A stretch of 64,000 bases of DNA from Dyella_A sp035685805 (lineage in GTDB: Bacteria > Pseudomonadota > Gammaproteobacteria > Xanthomonadales > Rhodanobacteraceae), in contig NZ_DASSAB010000043.1 of NCBI RefSeq assembly GCF_035685805.1, positions 1 through 64,000 on the forward strand, written 5' to 3'. The notes under the pieces were generated by a model. It was not told the origin of the DNA. It searched no databases and was given only the letters and a program-made list of their open reading frames with translations. Made by a program: the position numbers and the translations under genes. How positions within the stretch are numbered: position 1 is the stretch's first letter; every line of letters begins with the position of its first letter. Positions 8,673 to 17,333 of this stretch are shown piece after piece.

Positions 8673-8701
8673 TTGCAGTGCACTGTCGGCGGTTCGATAA
8701 T
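8673..8701 (+). promoter_or_regulatory. Candidate sigma-70 promoter for panD
   Basis: TTGCAG and GATAAT are spaced 17 bases, with the -10 ending 39 bases before the panD ATG. panD may thus be expressed partly independently of panBC. Confidence 0.5.
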
Positions 8702-8740
8702 CAGCGGCTAAGCAGGCCGTACCTGCCGGAACGTGATGCC

Positions 8741-9127
8741 ATGCAACTGAACATGCTCAAGGCCAAGATCCACCGTGCCACGGTGACCCACGCCGAGCTC
8801 CATTACGAAGGCTCGATCGCGATCGACAGCCTGCTGCTCGAGGCCTCGGGAATTCGCGAGTACGAGCAGATCCATGCCTGGAACATCAACAACGGCAAGC
8901 GCTTCGTCACCTATGCACTGAAGGCGGAAGCCGGCTCGGGCATCATTTCGGTGAACGGCAGCGCTGCGCATCGCGCGCAGCCGGGCGACCTGATCATCAT
9001 CGCCGCGTTTGCCCAGCTGTCCGAAGCGGAGGCCGAGGCGCACCAGCCGATGCTGGTGTATGCCGACGCCAAGAACGGCATCTCGCACACCAATCGCTCC
9101 ATTCCGACCCAGATGGCCGCGGCCTGA
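8741..9127 (+). CDS. panD: Aspartate 1-decarboxylase (pyruvoyl enzyme)
   Basis: A 128-residue zymogen that makes beta-alanine from aspartate, the second substrate of PanC. The self-cleavage site is Gly24-Ser25 in HYEGSIAID; Ser25 becomes the pyruvoyl group. Tyr58-type region RFVTYALKAE and the NGSAAHRAQPGD segment are conserved. The ATG at 8741 is chosen over the frame opening at 8678 because the family begins MxLxMLKAKIHRATVTHA. Processing normally needs PanZ/PanM in enterics; no such gene is seen here. Confidence 0.97.
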   Translation: MQLNMLKAKIHRATVTHAELHYEGSIAIDSLLLEASGIREYEQIHAWNINNGKRFVTYALKAEAGSGIISVNGSAAHRAQPGDLIIIAAFAQLSEAEAEAHQPMLVYADAKNGISHTNRSIPTQMAAA

Positions 9128-9166
9128 GGTCCTGCCGCGCGGCGTGCCACGGCGCCCGCGCCTCGG

Positions 9167-9559
9167 TTAGGGGCTCGCTACCGGCGTGCCCTGGTGATAC
9201 ACCGCCTTCCATCCTTCCACGGTGCGCCGCCACAGCGTGGTGCGCCGCGTGACGCGTTCGTCCTGACGCAGCCGATAGCTCAGCAGGTAGAGGCCCGGCG
9301 CCAGCGGGTGGCAGCTGAAATCATCTGCGGCCAGTGATTCACGCGCGGGATGCGCCGCGCGTGTTGCCAGCACCTCGAGCACGTGGTCGCGGCTGTAGCG
9401 CTGACCAGACGCGCCGATCTCCCAGAAGCCGGGTTCGGTGATCCGGCTGCCGTCGGCCGGACCTGCTCCGGGTTCGGGGCGGTGGAAAATCGGCTCGAGC
9501 TGGCGCAGCTCCTCCAGCACATCGTGCAGCCGCGGCATCGGCTTGGACGGGTCGTTCAT
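9167..9559 (-). CDS. Small NTF2-like/DUF4440 protein
   Basis: A 130-residue protein whose central and C-terminal part (SRDHVLEVLATR, LSYRLRQDERVTRRTTLWRR, WKAVYHQGTPV) matches the SnoaL/DUF4440 cone fold, which binds small ligands or acts as an enzyme scaffold. No catalytic role can be assigned. Its ATG overlaps the queG stop by 4 bases (9556-9559), so it is translated with queG. Confidence 0.75.
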   Translation of the reverse strand: MNDPSKPMPRLHDVLEELRQLEPIFHRPEPGAGPADGSRITEPGFWEIGASGQRYSRDHVLEVLATRAAHPARESLAADDFSCHPLAPGLYLLSYRLRQDERVTRRTTLWRRTVEGWKAVYHQGTPVASP

Positions 9560-10641
9560 GGCGGATCTCCGGGCCCAGCGTGCTGCTCGAGCGCCCAGGC
9601 CACATGCTCGCGCACCGTCGCCGAGGGATGATCGGCACGTGCGCGCAGCGCGCTCAGTACCGCCTCCGAGCGCGGCGCGTTGCCCAGCGCCACGGCGATG
9701 TTGCGCAGCCAGCCTTGATAGCCCGTGCGGCGGATCGCCATGCCTTCGGTGCGCCGCAGGAACTCCTCTTCGCCCCAGCCGAACAGGTCGGTCAGGCGCG
9801 CTCCGTCGAGCTGGTGGCGGGGCGCGAAATCCGGCTCTTCGGTCTGCTGCGCGAACTTGTTCCACGGGCACGCCAGCTGGCAGTCGTCGCAGCCGAAGAT
9901 GCGATTGCCCATGGGCTTGCGGAATTCTTCCGGGATGCTGCCCCGGAGTTCGATCGTGAGATACGAGATGCAGCGCCGCGCGTCGAGCCGATAGGGCGCC
10001 ACGATGGCCTGGGTCGGGCAGATGTCGATGCAGCGACGGCAACTGCCGCAGTGTTCGGTGGCCGGCGCATCCACCGGTAGCGGCAGGTCGGTATACAGCT
10101 CGCCGAGGAAGAAGTACGAACCGGCGCGGCGATGGATCAGCACCGTGTGCTTGCCGATCCAGCCCAGTCCGGCATTGCGGGCCAGTGCCTTCTCCAGCAC
10201 CGGCGCGGAATCGACGTAGGCGCGATGGCCGAACGCGCCAATCTCGGCACGGATACGCTCGGCCAGCTTCTGCAGCCGGCCGCGCATCAGCTTGTGGTAA
10301 TCGCGGCCCAGCGTGTAGCGGGAGACGTAGCCGAGCTCGCCGTCGCCGATCACCGACCAGGCGCTGCCGATGTCCGGGGGCGCGTAATCCATGCGCACGG
10401 AGATGACCCGCTGGGTGCCCGGTTCGAGTTCGTGCGGCCGGCTGCGCTTGATGCCGTGGCGCGCCATGTACTCCATCTCGCCGTGGTGGCCGTCGGCCAG
10501 CCACTGCTGCAGGTGCTGTTCGTCGCGGCCCAGGTCGACGCCGCTGATGCCGGTATCGGCGAAGCCCAGTTCGCGCGCCCATTGCTTGATCGAACGCGCA
10601 AGGGCGACGTAGTCGACGGCATGGGGTGGCGGTGTGGTCAT
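9556..10641 (-). CDS. queG: Epoxyqueuosine reductase
   Basis: A 361-residue cobalamin and iron-sulfur enzyme that performs the last step of queuosine tRNA modification. Two 4Fe-4S sites are visible: CGSCRRCIDICPTQAI and CDDCQLACPWNK. The N-terminal cobalamin-binding region includes DTGISGVDLG, and a HEAT-like C-terminus (about residues 290-350) contacts tRNA. The gene is divergent from nnr; E. coli has the same pair. A TAAACT hexamer ends exactly 6 bases before the ATG and no ribosome-binding site is seen, suggesting a leaderless mRNA. Confidence 0.95.
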   Translation of the reverse strand: MTTPPPHAVDYVALARSIKQWARELGFADTGISGVDLGRDEQHLQQWLADGHHGEMEYMARHGIKRSRPHELEPGTQRVISVRMDYAPPDIGSAWSVIGDGELGYVSRYTLGRDYHKLMRGRLQKLAERIRAEIGAFGHRAYVDSAPVLEKALARNAGLGWIGKHTVLIHRRAGSYFFLGELYTDLPLPVDAPATEHCGSCRRCIDICPTQAIVAPYRLDARRCISYLTIELRGSIPEEFRKPMGNRIFGCDDCQLACPWNKFAQQTEEPDFAPRHQLDGARLTDLFGWGEEEFLRRTEGMAIRRTGYQGWLRNIAVALGNAPRSEAVLSALRARADHPSATVREHVAWALEQHAGPGDPP

Positions 10642-10647
10642 GCGGTT

Positions 10648-10653
10648 AGTTTA
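10648..10653 (-). promoter_or_regulatory. -10-like element of queG with leaderless spacing
   Basis: TAAACT on the minus strand puts the predicted +1 on the A of the queG ATG at 10641. There is no clear -35. Confidence 0.4.
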
Positions 10654-10682
10654 AGGGCTGCGGCCGGCTGCGCCGGCCTGCC

Positions 10683-10688
10683 TATAAT
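10683..10688 (+). promoter_or_regulatory. -10 element of nnr with leaderless spacing
   Basis: A perfect TATAAT is followed by 6 bases and then the nnr ATG at 10695, so transcription would start at the start codon. The -35 region is weak and no ribosome-binding site is present. Confidence 0.5.
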
Positions 10689-10694
10689 CGGCGA

Positions 10695-12182
10695 ATGACC
10701 GACATCGACCCTGCCCAGCGCGCACTGTTCACTGTGGAACAGGTGCGTGCCCTCGACCGCCACGCCATCGAGGTGCTCGGCATCCCCGGCTTCGAGCTGA
10801 TGCGGCGGGCTGCGGCGGCCGCGCTGGCTAGCCTGCGCAGGCACTGGCCGCAGGCCCGGCATCTGGCGATCTGGTGTGGTCCCGGCAACAACGGCGGCGA
10901 CGGTTATCTGGTCGGCGCCCTGGCCCGCGAGGCCGGCCTGGAGGTGGATCTGGTAGCGCTGTCGCCCGAGGCCCACGGTGACGCCCTGCAGGCCCGCGAA
11001 ACGTTCGAGCGCGTCGGCGGCCGGGTGCGGATGTTCGATCCGGCCGCTGCATTGCCCGATGCCGATGTCCACGTCGACGCGCTCTACGGCAGCGGATTGA
11101 ACCGTGCGCCAGGCACCGGCGAAGCGCGCCTGATCGAGCAGCTCAACGCCTGTGGCCGCCCGGTGCTCGGGCTGGACGTGCCGTCCGGGCTCGATGCCGA
11201 TCACGGCCATTGTCCGGGCGCGGCAATTGTCGCGGCGATCACGGTGTGCTTCGTCGCGGCCAAGCGCGGCTTGTACACCGGTGCGGCGCCCGATCACGTG
11301 GGTCGGCTGGAACTGGCGACGTTGCAGTTGCCCGGAACGCTGCGGGACACGCAGCAGCCTGATGCGGAGCTGCTTTCCGCGGAGGTGCTGCCAGTGCGCC
11401 AGCGCGGCGCGCACAAGGGCGACAACGGACACCTGCTGGTGATCGGTGGCGAGCAGGGCATGGGCGGCGCGATCCGTCTGTGCGGCGAGGCGGCGCTGCG
11501 CAGCGGCGCCGGGCTGGTCAGCGTTGCCACGCGCGAGGCGCATGTGGTCGCGCTCAATGCGGGGCGGCCGGAGTTGATGGCCCACGGGGTCGACGGACCG
11601 CAGGCGCTGCAACCGCTACTCGAGCGCGCCGATGTGCTGTGCGTGGGGCCCGGGTTGGGGCAGGGCGCCTGGGGGCATGCGCTGTGGTTGACGGCGCTCG
11701 ATTCGGACCGGCCGGTGGTGCTCGATGCCGATGGCCTCAACCTGCTTGCTCGCGAGCCGCGCACTTTCGATCGCGCCGCAGTGCTGACCCCGCACCCGGG
11801 TGAGGCGGCGCGGCTTCTGGGCACCAGCATCGCTGCAGTGCAGGTCGATCGCTTCGCTGCCGCACGCGAGCTGGCGAGGAAATACGGCGCGGTGGTGGTG
11901 CTGAAGGGAGCCGGAAGCCTGGTGGCGCATCCGGATGGGCGGGTCGGCGTGTGTCCCTGGGGCAACCCGGGCATGGCGGCAGGTGGCATGGGCGACCTGC
12001 TGACCGGCGTGATCGGTGCCCTGCTGGCGCAGGGCGCCACCGCCTGGCGGGCGGCACGGATGGGCGTGGCGCTGCACGCGCGTGCCGGCGACACCGCCGC
12101 CGTGGCCGGCGAGCGGGGATTGCTGGCAAGCGACCTGCTGCCCGCGCTGCGCCGGCTGGGCAATGGCCCCGCGCATGCGTGA
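10695..12182 (+). CDS. nnr: Bifunctional NAD(P)H-hydrate epimerase / ADP-dependent dehydratase
   Basis: A 495-residue repair enzyme for hydrated NAD(P)H. The N-terminal YjeF_N epimerase (about residues 10-215) has GPGNNGGDGYLVG and GLDVPSGLDAD. The C-terminal ribokinase-like dehydratase (about 230-490) has HKGDNGHLLVIGG, LDADGLNLLA, LTPHPGEAARLL and NPGMAAGGMGDLLTG. It heads the conserved nnr-tsaE-amiB-mutL block and overlaps tsaE by 8 bases. Start spacing to the TATAAT box suggests a leaderless transcript. Confidence 0.96.
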   Translation: MTDIDPAQRALFTVEQVRALDRHAIEVLGIPGFELMRRAAAAALASLRRHWPQARHLAIWCGPGNNGGDGYLVGALAREAGLEVDLVALSPEAHGDALQARETFERVGGRVRMFDPAAALPDADVHVDALYGSGLNRAPGTGEARLIEQLNACGRPVLGLDVPSGLDADHGHCPGAAIVAAITVCFVAAKRGLYTGAAPDHVGRLELATLQLPGTLRDTQQPDAELLSAEVLPVRQRGAHKGDNGHLLVIGGEQGMGGAIRLCGEAALRSGAGLVSVATREAHVVALNAGRPELMAHGVDGPQALQPLLERADVLCVGPGLGQGAWGHALWLTALDSDRPVVLDADGLNLLAREPRTFDRAAVLTPHPGEAARLLGTSIAAVQVDRFAAARELARKYGAVVVLKGAGSLVAHPDGRVGVCPWGNPGMAAGGMGDLLTGVIGALLAQGATAWRAARMGVALHARAGDTAAVAGERGLLASDLLPALRRLGNGPAHA

Positions 12183-12654
12183 GCTGTCATGCGACCTCGC
12201 CGACGAAGCCGTCACGGCGGCGCTGGCAACCGCGGTGGGCAGCTCGATCGCGGGCGGTGCGATCTTCCACCTGCACGGCGACCTCGGCGCCGGCAAGACC
12301 ACGTTTGCCCGTGCATTGCTGCAGTCGCTGGGCGTGCGCGAGCGCATCAAGAGCCCCACCTACAGCCTGGTGGAGTCCTACCCGTTGTCGCGAGGCACCG
12401 CCTGGCACCTGGACCTGTACCGGATTGCCGATGCGGACGAGCTGGAGTGGCTGGGCATCGAGGCATTGGGCGAACCCGATGCGGTGGTGCTGATCGAGTG
12501 GCCCCAGCACGGCGCCGGCGCCCTTCCGCGGCCGGATGTGGAAGTGCGGCTGGAGTACCTCGGCAGCGGCCGCCAGGTCCGGCTGCTGGCCAGGAGCGTC
12601 CGCGGCGAGCATCTGCTGGCCCAGACGTCCCGGCGGCTCGCGCCGGCCGTTTGA
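12175..12654 (+). CDS. tsaE: tRNA t6A biosynthesis ATPase TsaE
   Basis: A 159-residue P-loop protein needed for the threonylcarbamoyl-adenosine modification at position 37 of ANN-decoding tRNAs, acting with TsaB, TsaC and TsaD. Walker A is GDLGAGKTTFARALL; IKSPTYSLVESY and the HLDLYRIADADELEWLG segment are family signatures. The start at 12175 overlaps nnr by 8 bases and is supported by family length. Lies in the conserved nnr-tsaE-amiB-mutL order. Confidence 0.95.
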   Translation: MRELSCDLADEAVTAALATAVGSSIAGGAIFHLHGDLGAGKTTFARALLQSLGVRERIKSPTYSLVESYPLSRGTAWHLDLYRIADADELEWLGIEALGEPDAVVLIEWPQHGAGALPRPDVEVRLEYLGSGRQVRLLARSVRGEHLLAQTSRRLAPAV

Positions 12655-12834
12655 GAGCCCCGGCAGCATTGCCAAGGGCAGGTTTTATCAAGGAAATTTC
12701 CGGCGCCCGCGGGGCAGGGATCGTTTGATAAAGCGCCGCTTGCGCCCCTCATCTGGAGACCGTCTGACGAATATGCCGCAGGTTGTGGATATGCAAGGAA
12801 AATTTGCTTGCAATAGCGTTTTCGCTGCGGTTCA

Positions 12835-14325
12835 ATGCCCCGCATGACGGCAACCATCTTCCGACCCGCTCTGGTGACGCTGGCAGCCATGGCTGCGGCA
12901 CTCGCGCCGCTGTCCGCCGGGGCTGCCGAGGTGCGCGCTGCGCGCGTGTGGGCCGGCCCGGAATACACCCGCGTGGTGTTCGATCTCAGCGGGCCGGTTC
13001 GCTATCAGGCATCCGCACGCGACGGCCGCATCCAGCTCGATCTGGCTGGCGACCGGCTGGCTTCCGGCTTCGCCGCGCCGGCCGCACAGGGCCTGTTCCG
13101 CGGCCTCAGCACGCGGCGCCGGGGCGATCAGCTGCAACTGGTGGCCGAAACGGACAGCCATCGCGCGCCGAAAAGTTTTCTGCTCAAGCCCAGCGGCAGC
13201 TACGGCTACCGGCTGGTACTGGATCTGTATCCGGACGCGGCGGCAACGTCCGCCGGGGGCGCGTCGGTGGCTGCGGCGCCAGTGCCGGTGATGAAGGCCG
13301 CTCCGGCGATCAAATCCGGTCACGGGGACGTGATGTCGCTGCGCCAGGTAGCCGAGCAACTGAACGGCCAGCGAAAGGTGGTGGTGGCGGTCGATGCCGG
13401 CCACGGCGGCGATGATCCGGGCGCGCATGGCCCGGGCGGCACGCAGGAAAAGAACGTCACGCTCGCGGTGGCCCGCCAGCTCGCGGCGCTGATCAACAAG
13501 CAGCCCGGCATGCAGGCAGTGCTCACCCGCGACAGCGACTATTTCATTCCGCTCAAGCGTCGCTACCAGATCGCGCGCGACAAGAACGCGGACATGTTCG
13601 TCTCCATCCATGCGGACGCCTTCAAGAACGGTGACGCCAAGGGCTCGTCCGTGTGGGTTCTGTCCCCGCGCGGCAAGACCAGCGAAGCGGCCCGGTGGCT
13701 GGCGGACCGGGAAAACCGCGCCGACCTGATCGGCGGCGTGTCGCTGGACGATAAGGACGACAGCCTCGCCGCCGTCTTGCTGGACCTGCAGCAGGGCTAC
13801 GCCATGCAGGCAAGCGAGTCGATCGCCGGCAACGTGCTCAAGGCGCTGGCCCATCTCGGCCCCACGCATCGTGGTTACGTGGAGCGGGCGAACTTCGTGG
13901 TGCTGCGCTCGCCGGACGTGCCGTCGATCCTTGTCGAGACGGCGTTCATCAGCAATCCGGCCGAGGAGCGCAAGCTGCGCGACCCGGAACACCAGACGGA
14001 ACTGGCACAGGCGGTGATGGGCGGCGTGCGCAATTATTTCGAGGCCACGCCGCCGCCGGGCACCTGGTTCGCCGCGGAGGCGGCGCGCCGCAGTGGAGCG
14101 ATGCTTGCCGCCACCCAGCCGCGGCCGGACAGCAAGGCCTCCGTCGCCTCGGTCGATGCGCGGGCCGACGCGGCAGTGCGCGACCTGCATCGCGTCAGTC
14201 GTGGCGAAAGCCTCGGCAGCATCGCGCGCCAATACGGCGTAAGCGTCGGCGCCATCAAGAGCGCCAACGGCATGAGCGACGACACCGTCCGCGCCGGTGC
14301 AGTGCTGGCGATCCCCGCCGGCTGA
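12835..14325 (+). CDS. amiB: N-acetylmuramoyl-L-alanine amidase (AMIN-Amidase_3-LysM)
   Basis: A 496-residue periplasmic hydrolase that splits septal peptidoglycan during daughter-cell separation. A signal peptide (to about residue 30) precedes an AMIN localisation domain (about 30-130). The zinc amidase domain (about 181-405) shows ligands in DAGHGGDDPG, TQEKNVTL and SIHADAF and the catalytic glutamate in VETAFISN. A C-terminal LysM (about 450-495: HRVSRGESLGSIARQYGV) binds glycan, as in Pseudomonas AmiB. The start may be 12835 or the ATG at 12844. The 180 bases upstream hold no sure promoter. Confidence 0.93.
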   Translation: MPRMTATIFRPALVTLAAMAAALAPLSAGAAEVRAARVWAGPEYTRVVFDLSGPVRYQASARDGRIQLDLAGDRLASGFAAPAAQGLFRGLSTRRRGDQLQLVAETDSHRAPKSFLLKPSGSYGYRLVLDLYPDAAATSAGGASVAAAPVPVMKAAPAIKSGHGDVMSLRQVAEQLNGQRKVVVAVDAGHGGDDPGAHGPGGTQEKNVTLAVARQLAALINKQPGMQAVLTRDSDYFIPLKRRYQIARDKNADMFVSIHADAFKNGDAKGSSVWVLSPRGKTSEAARWLADRENRADLIGGVSLDDKDDSLAAVLLDLQQGYAMQASESIAGNVLKALAHLGPTHRGYVERANFVVLRSPDVPSILVETAFISNPAEERKLRDPEHQTELAQAVMGGVRNYFEATPPPGTWFAAEAARRSGAMLAATQPRPDSKASVASVDARADAAVRDLHRVSRGESLGSIARQYGVSVGAIKSANGMSDDTVRAGAVLAIPAG

Positions 14326-14381
14326 TCAACGCCCGCGGCACGTCCGCAGTGGTTTCCTTCTCGATCGGCACCTCGCTCGCT

Positions 14382-14387
14382 TAAGCT
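14382..14387 (+). promoter_or_regulatory. -10-like element of mutL with leaderless spacing
   Basis: TAAGCT ends 6 bases before the mutL ATG at 14394, so +1 would be the start codon. The -35 is weak and there is no ribosome-binding site. Confidence 0.35.
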
Positions 14388-14393
14388 ACGCGG

Positions 14394-16217
14394 ATGCCTG
14401 TCATCCGCGTGCTTCCCCCCGACCTGATCAACCAGATCGCCGCTGGCGAGGTGATCGAGCGCCCGTCTTCCGTGGTGAAGGAGCTGGTGGAGAACAGCCT
14501 CGACGCCGGCGCCACCCGTATCGAGGTGGACATCGAGCAGGGCGGGGCGCGGCTGATCCGCGTGCGCGACGACGGCACCGGCATCGCGCCGGATGAACTG
14601 CCGTTGGCAGTCGCCTCCCACGCCACCAGCAAGATCGGCAGTTTCGACGATCTGGAGCATGTCGCCAGCATGGGGTTTCGCGGCGAGGCGCTGGCGTCGG
14701 TGTCGTCGGTCGCCCGCTTCGCGCTGACATCGCGCGCGCAAGGCGCGGACGCGGCGTTCCGCATCGAGGTGGATGGCGGCCGGCTGCAGGATGCACGCCC
14801 CGCGCAGCACCCGCAGGGCACCAGCGTGGAGGTCCGCGATCTGTTCTACAACGTGCCCGCGCGGCGCAAGTTCATGCGCGCCGAACGTACTGAATTCGCG
14901 CATATCGATGATCTGCTGAAGTCGCTCGCGCTGGCCCGCGGCGCGGTGGAGTTCCGGCTCAGCCACAACGGCAGGCCGGTACGGGTCTGGAAAGCGGCAC
15001 GCGACGAGCAGGCCGCGCTGGTTCGCGTCGCCGACGTGCTGGGCGAGACCTTTCCGCAGCACAGCCTGCGCATCGAACACGCCGCGGCGGGGCTGCGGCT
15101 GTCCGGCTGGGTGGGCCTGCCGACCGCCTCGCGCGGACAGCCCGATTCGCAGTACTTCTACGTCAACGGTCGTCTGGTGCGCGATCGCGTGGTCGCCCAT
15201 GCGGTGCGTCAGGCTTATGCGGACGTGCTGTTCCACGGGCGCCACCCGGCCTTCGTGCTGTACCTGGAACTGGATCCGGTCGGCGTCGACGTCAATGTGC
15301 ATCCGGCCAAGCACGAGGTTCGTTTCCGCGAGCAGCGCCTGGTGCACGACTTCCTTTTCCGCAGCCTGCACGAAGCGCTGGCGCAGACCCGCGCCGGTCA
15401 GGCAGCGATGACCGCGGAGCCTGGGCCGGTTGCGAGCGCGAGTGCGGCGGGCGTCCCTGCCGCGGCGGGCATCGGTTCCGTCGCTTGGCCGGTGCATGCC
15501 AGCCAGAGCCGCTTGAGTCTGGGCGTGCGGGATCAGCCGCTGGGCGACTATGCGGCGCTGTTCGGCAGCGAATCTCCCGCCCGGGGCGAGGGCTGGTCGC
15601 AGCCATCGATGGCGTCGGACGATCCCGCCCAGGCGCCGCCACTGGGCTTCGCCCTGGCCCAGCTCAAGAGCATCTATGTGCTGGCCGAGAACGAGCACGG
15701 CCTGGTGCTGGTGGACATGCATGCGGCGCACGAGCGCATCACGTACGAAAAGCTCAAGCACGCCCGCGCGGGAAATCAGCTGCGCTCGCAGGTCCTGCTG
15801 GTGCCGCTGAGCCTGGCGGTCAGCGCACGCGAAGCGGCCGCTGCCGAGGAGCACGCCGAGGCGCTGGCGGCGTGGGGTCTGGAGCTGTCGCGCGGTGGCC
15901 CTTCGGCAGTGGTGGTGCGGCGCATTCCGGCGTTGCTGGAAGGCGCCGATGTCGCCCAGCTCACCCGCGATGTGCTCGCCGAACTGGCCCAGCACGGCAG
16001 CTCGCGGCGCCTGCAGGAGCTGGAAAACGAACTGCTGTCGACCATGGCCTGCCACGGCTCGGTGCGCGCGGGGCGGCGGCTGTCGATTCCGGAGATGAAC
16101 GCCCTGCTGCGCGAGATGGAGGCAACCGAGCGCTCCGGCCAGTGCAACCACGGCCGTCCGACCTGGACGCAGCTTGGCCTCGGCGACCTCGACAAGCTGT
16201 TCCTGCGCGGGCGCTGA
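14394..16217 (+). CDS. mutL: DNA mismatch repair protein MutL
   Basis: A 607-residue GHKL ATPase that couples MutS mismatch recognition to strand excision. The N-terminal ATPase has VKELVENSLDAGATRIE, DDGTGI and GFRGEALASVSSV. A variable linker occupies about residues 335-410. The C-terminal domain has DMHAAHERITYEK, matching the endonuclease motif DQHA-x2-E-x4-E except for M in place of Q, so this is probably a nicking MutL of the type used by organisms without MutH. It follows amiB as in enterics; miaA and hfq do not follow here. Confidence 0.96.
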   Translation: MPVIRVLPPDLINQIAAGEVIERPSSVVKELVENSLDAGATRIEVDIEQGGARLIRVRDDGTGIAPDELPLAVASHATSKIGSFDDLEHVASMGFRGEALASVSSVARFALTSRAQGADAAFRIEVDGGRLQDARPAQHPQGTSVEVRDLFYNVPARRKFMRAERTEFAHIDDLLKSLALARGAVEFRLSHNGRPVRVWKAARDEQAALVRVADVLGETFPQHSLRIEHAAAGLRLSGWVGLPTASRGQPDSQYFYVNGRLVRDRVVAHAVRQAYADVLFHGRHPAFVLYLELDPVGVDVNVHPAKHEVRFREQRLVHDFLFRSLHEALAQTRAGQAAMTAEPGPVASASAAGVPAAAGIGSVAWPVHASQSRLSLGVRDQPLGDYAALFGSESPARGEGWSQPSMASDDPAQAPPLGFALAQLKSIYVLAENEHGLVLVDMHAAHERITYEKLKHARAGNQLRSQVLLVPLSLAVSAREAAAAEEHAEALAAWGLELSRGGPSAVVVRRIPALLEGADVAQLTRDVLAELAQHGSSRRLQELENELLSTMACHGSVRAGRRLSIPEMNALLREMEATERSGQCNHGRPTWTQLGLGDLDKLFLRGR

Positions 16218-16288
16218 CCCTCGGCAGTTGCCGCGTCCGTGCGGGCACCGACATACTGGTGATTCCCCCGTTGCCGGTTGCCCGCCTG

Positions 16289-17233
16289 ATGATGCGTCGC
16301 GTCCCGCTCGCCCTTGCCCTGATCGCCGGAGTCCTGCCCTTGCACGCTGCCGATGTTTCTTCCTCCCAAGGATCCAGTCGCCAAGACGTGGTGCAGCAGG
16401 TGGAGCAATGGCGTGCGCAGCGGCTCGCCGGGTTGACCGCGCCGGACGGCTGGCTGAGCCTGATCGGGCTGGAGTGGCTGCGCGCGGGAGACAACCGCGT
16501 CGGCAGCGCCGCGGACAATGACGTCGTGCTGGCCGCGGGTCCGGCACACCTGGGCGTCGTGCACGTCGGCGACGACGGAGCTGTCGGCATCCAGCTCGCA
16601 CCGGGCAGCGGTGCAACCGTGGATGGCAAGGACGTGGCGCAGGCGCCGCTGATCGATGACATGCACGCCACCGGCGATGCCGCTCCCACCACCGTGCGTT
16701 TCGGCACCGCCAGCTTCTACGTGATCGACCGGGATGGCCGCAAGGCGCTGCGCGTGAAGGACGCGAACGCCGCTACGCGCACCGGTTTCCGCGGCATCGA
16801 GTCGTTCCCGATCGATCCGCAATGGCGCATCGAGGCGCAGTGGGTTCCGTTCGTGCCGCCGGAGAAACTGGAGATCGGCTCGGTGATCGGCACCATCGAC
16901 GCCGTGGACGTGCCGGGCAAGGCCGTGTTCCAGCGCGACGGGCGAACGTTCGAACTGCGGCCATACCAGGAGGAGCCGGGCGGCGAGCTGTTTTTCGTGA
17001 TCGCCGACCGTACGTCGGGAAAGGAGACCTATGGCGCCGCGCGCTTCTTCTACGCGGCGCTGCCCGCCGGCGGCGTGACCCGCCCGGGTACCGTCGTGCT
17101 GGACTTCAACCGCGCCTACAACCCGCCCTGCGCATTCACGCCGTTCGCCACGTGCCCCTTGGCACCGCCGGAAAATCGGCTGGATATCGCGGTGACCGCG
17201 GGCGAGAAAAAATACGGCGAGGGCCACCACTGA
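16289..17233 (+). CDS. DUF1684 family secreted protein
   Basis: A 314-residue protein with a signal peptide (MMRRVPLALALIAGVLPLHAAD). The body matches the DUF1684 family: WLSLIGLEWLRAGDNRVGS near the N-terminus, then FYVIDRDGRKALRVKD, and the C-terminal DFNRAYNPPCAFTPFATCPL, which is the best conserved block. Function is unknown; the family has been compared to small hydrolase-like or FHA-like beta folds, but no catalytic site can be named. Two consecutive ATGs (16289, 16292) can start it. Convergent with the crotonase gene 100 bases downstream. Confidence 0.8.
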   Translation: MMRRVPLALALIAGVLPLHAADVSSSQGSSRQDVVQQVEQWRAQRLAGLTAPDGWLSLIGLEWLRAGDNRVGSAADNDVVLAAGPAHLGVVHVGDDGAVGIQLAPGSGATVDGKDVAQAPLIDDMHATGDAAPTTVRFGTASFYVIDRDGRKALRVKDANAATRTGFRGIESFPIDPQWRIEAQWVPFVPPEKLEIGSVIGTIDAVDVPGKAVFQRDGRTFELRPYQEEPGGELFFVIADRTSGKETYGAARFFYAALPAGGVTRPGTVVLDFNRAYNPPCAFTPFATCPLAPPENRLDIAVTAGEKKYGEGHH

Positions 17234-17333
17234 GGCTGTCGGCGTAGCCGATCCGCAGCCTCCCGCGCATTAGCCAGGGCTGGAGCCACCGCGCCGGCGG
17301 TGGCGCCGACGCGGGTGCCGCGTGGCCGAGTGC

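Noticed and set aside
14034..16616. Antisense open frame of 860 codons opposite mutL
   Set aside because: Shadow of mutL; low-complexity Arg/Ala composition.
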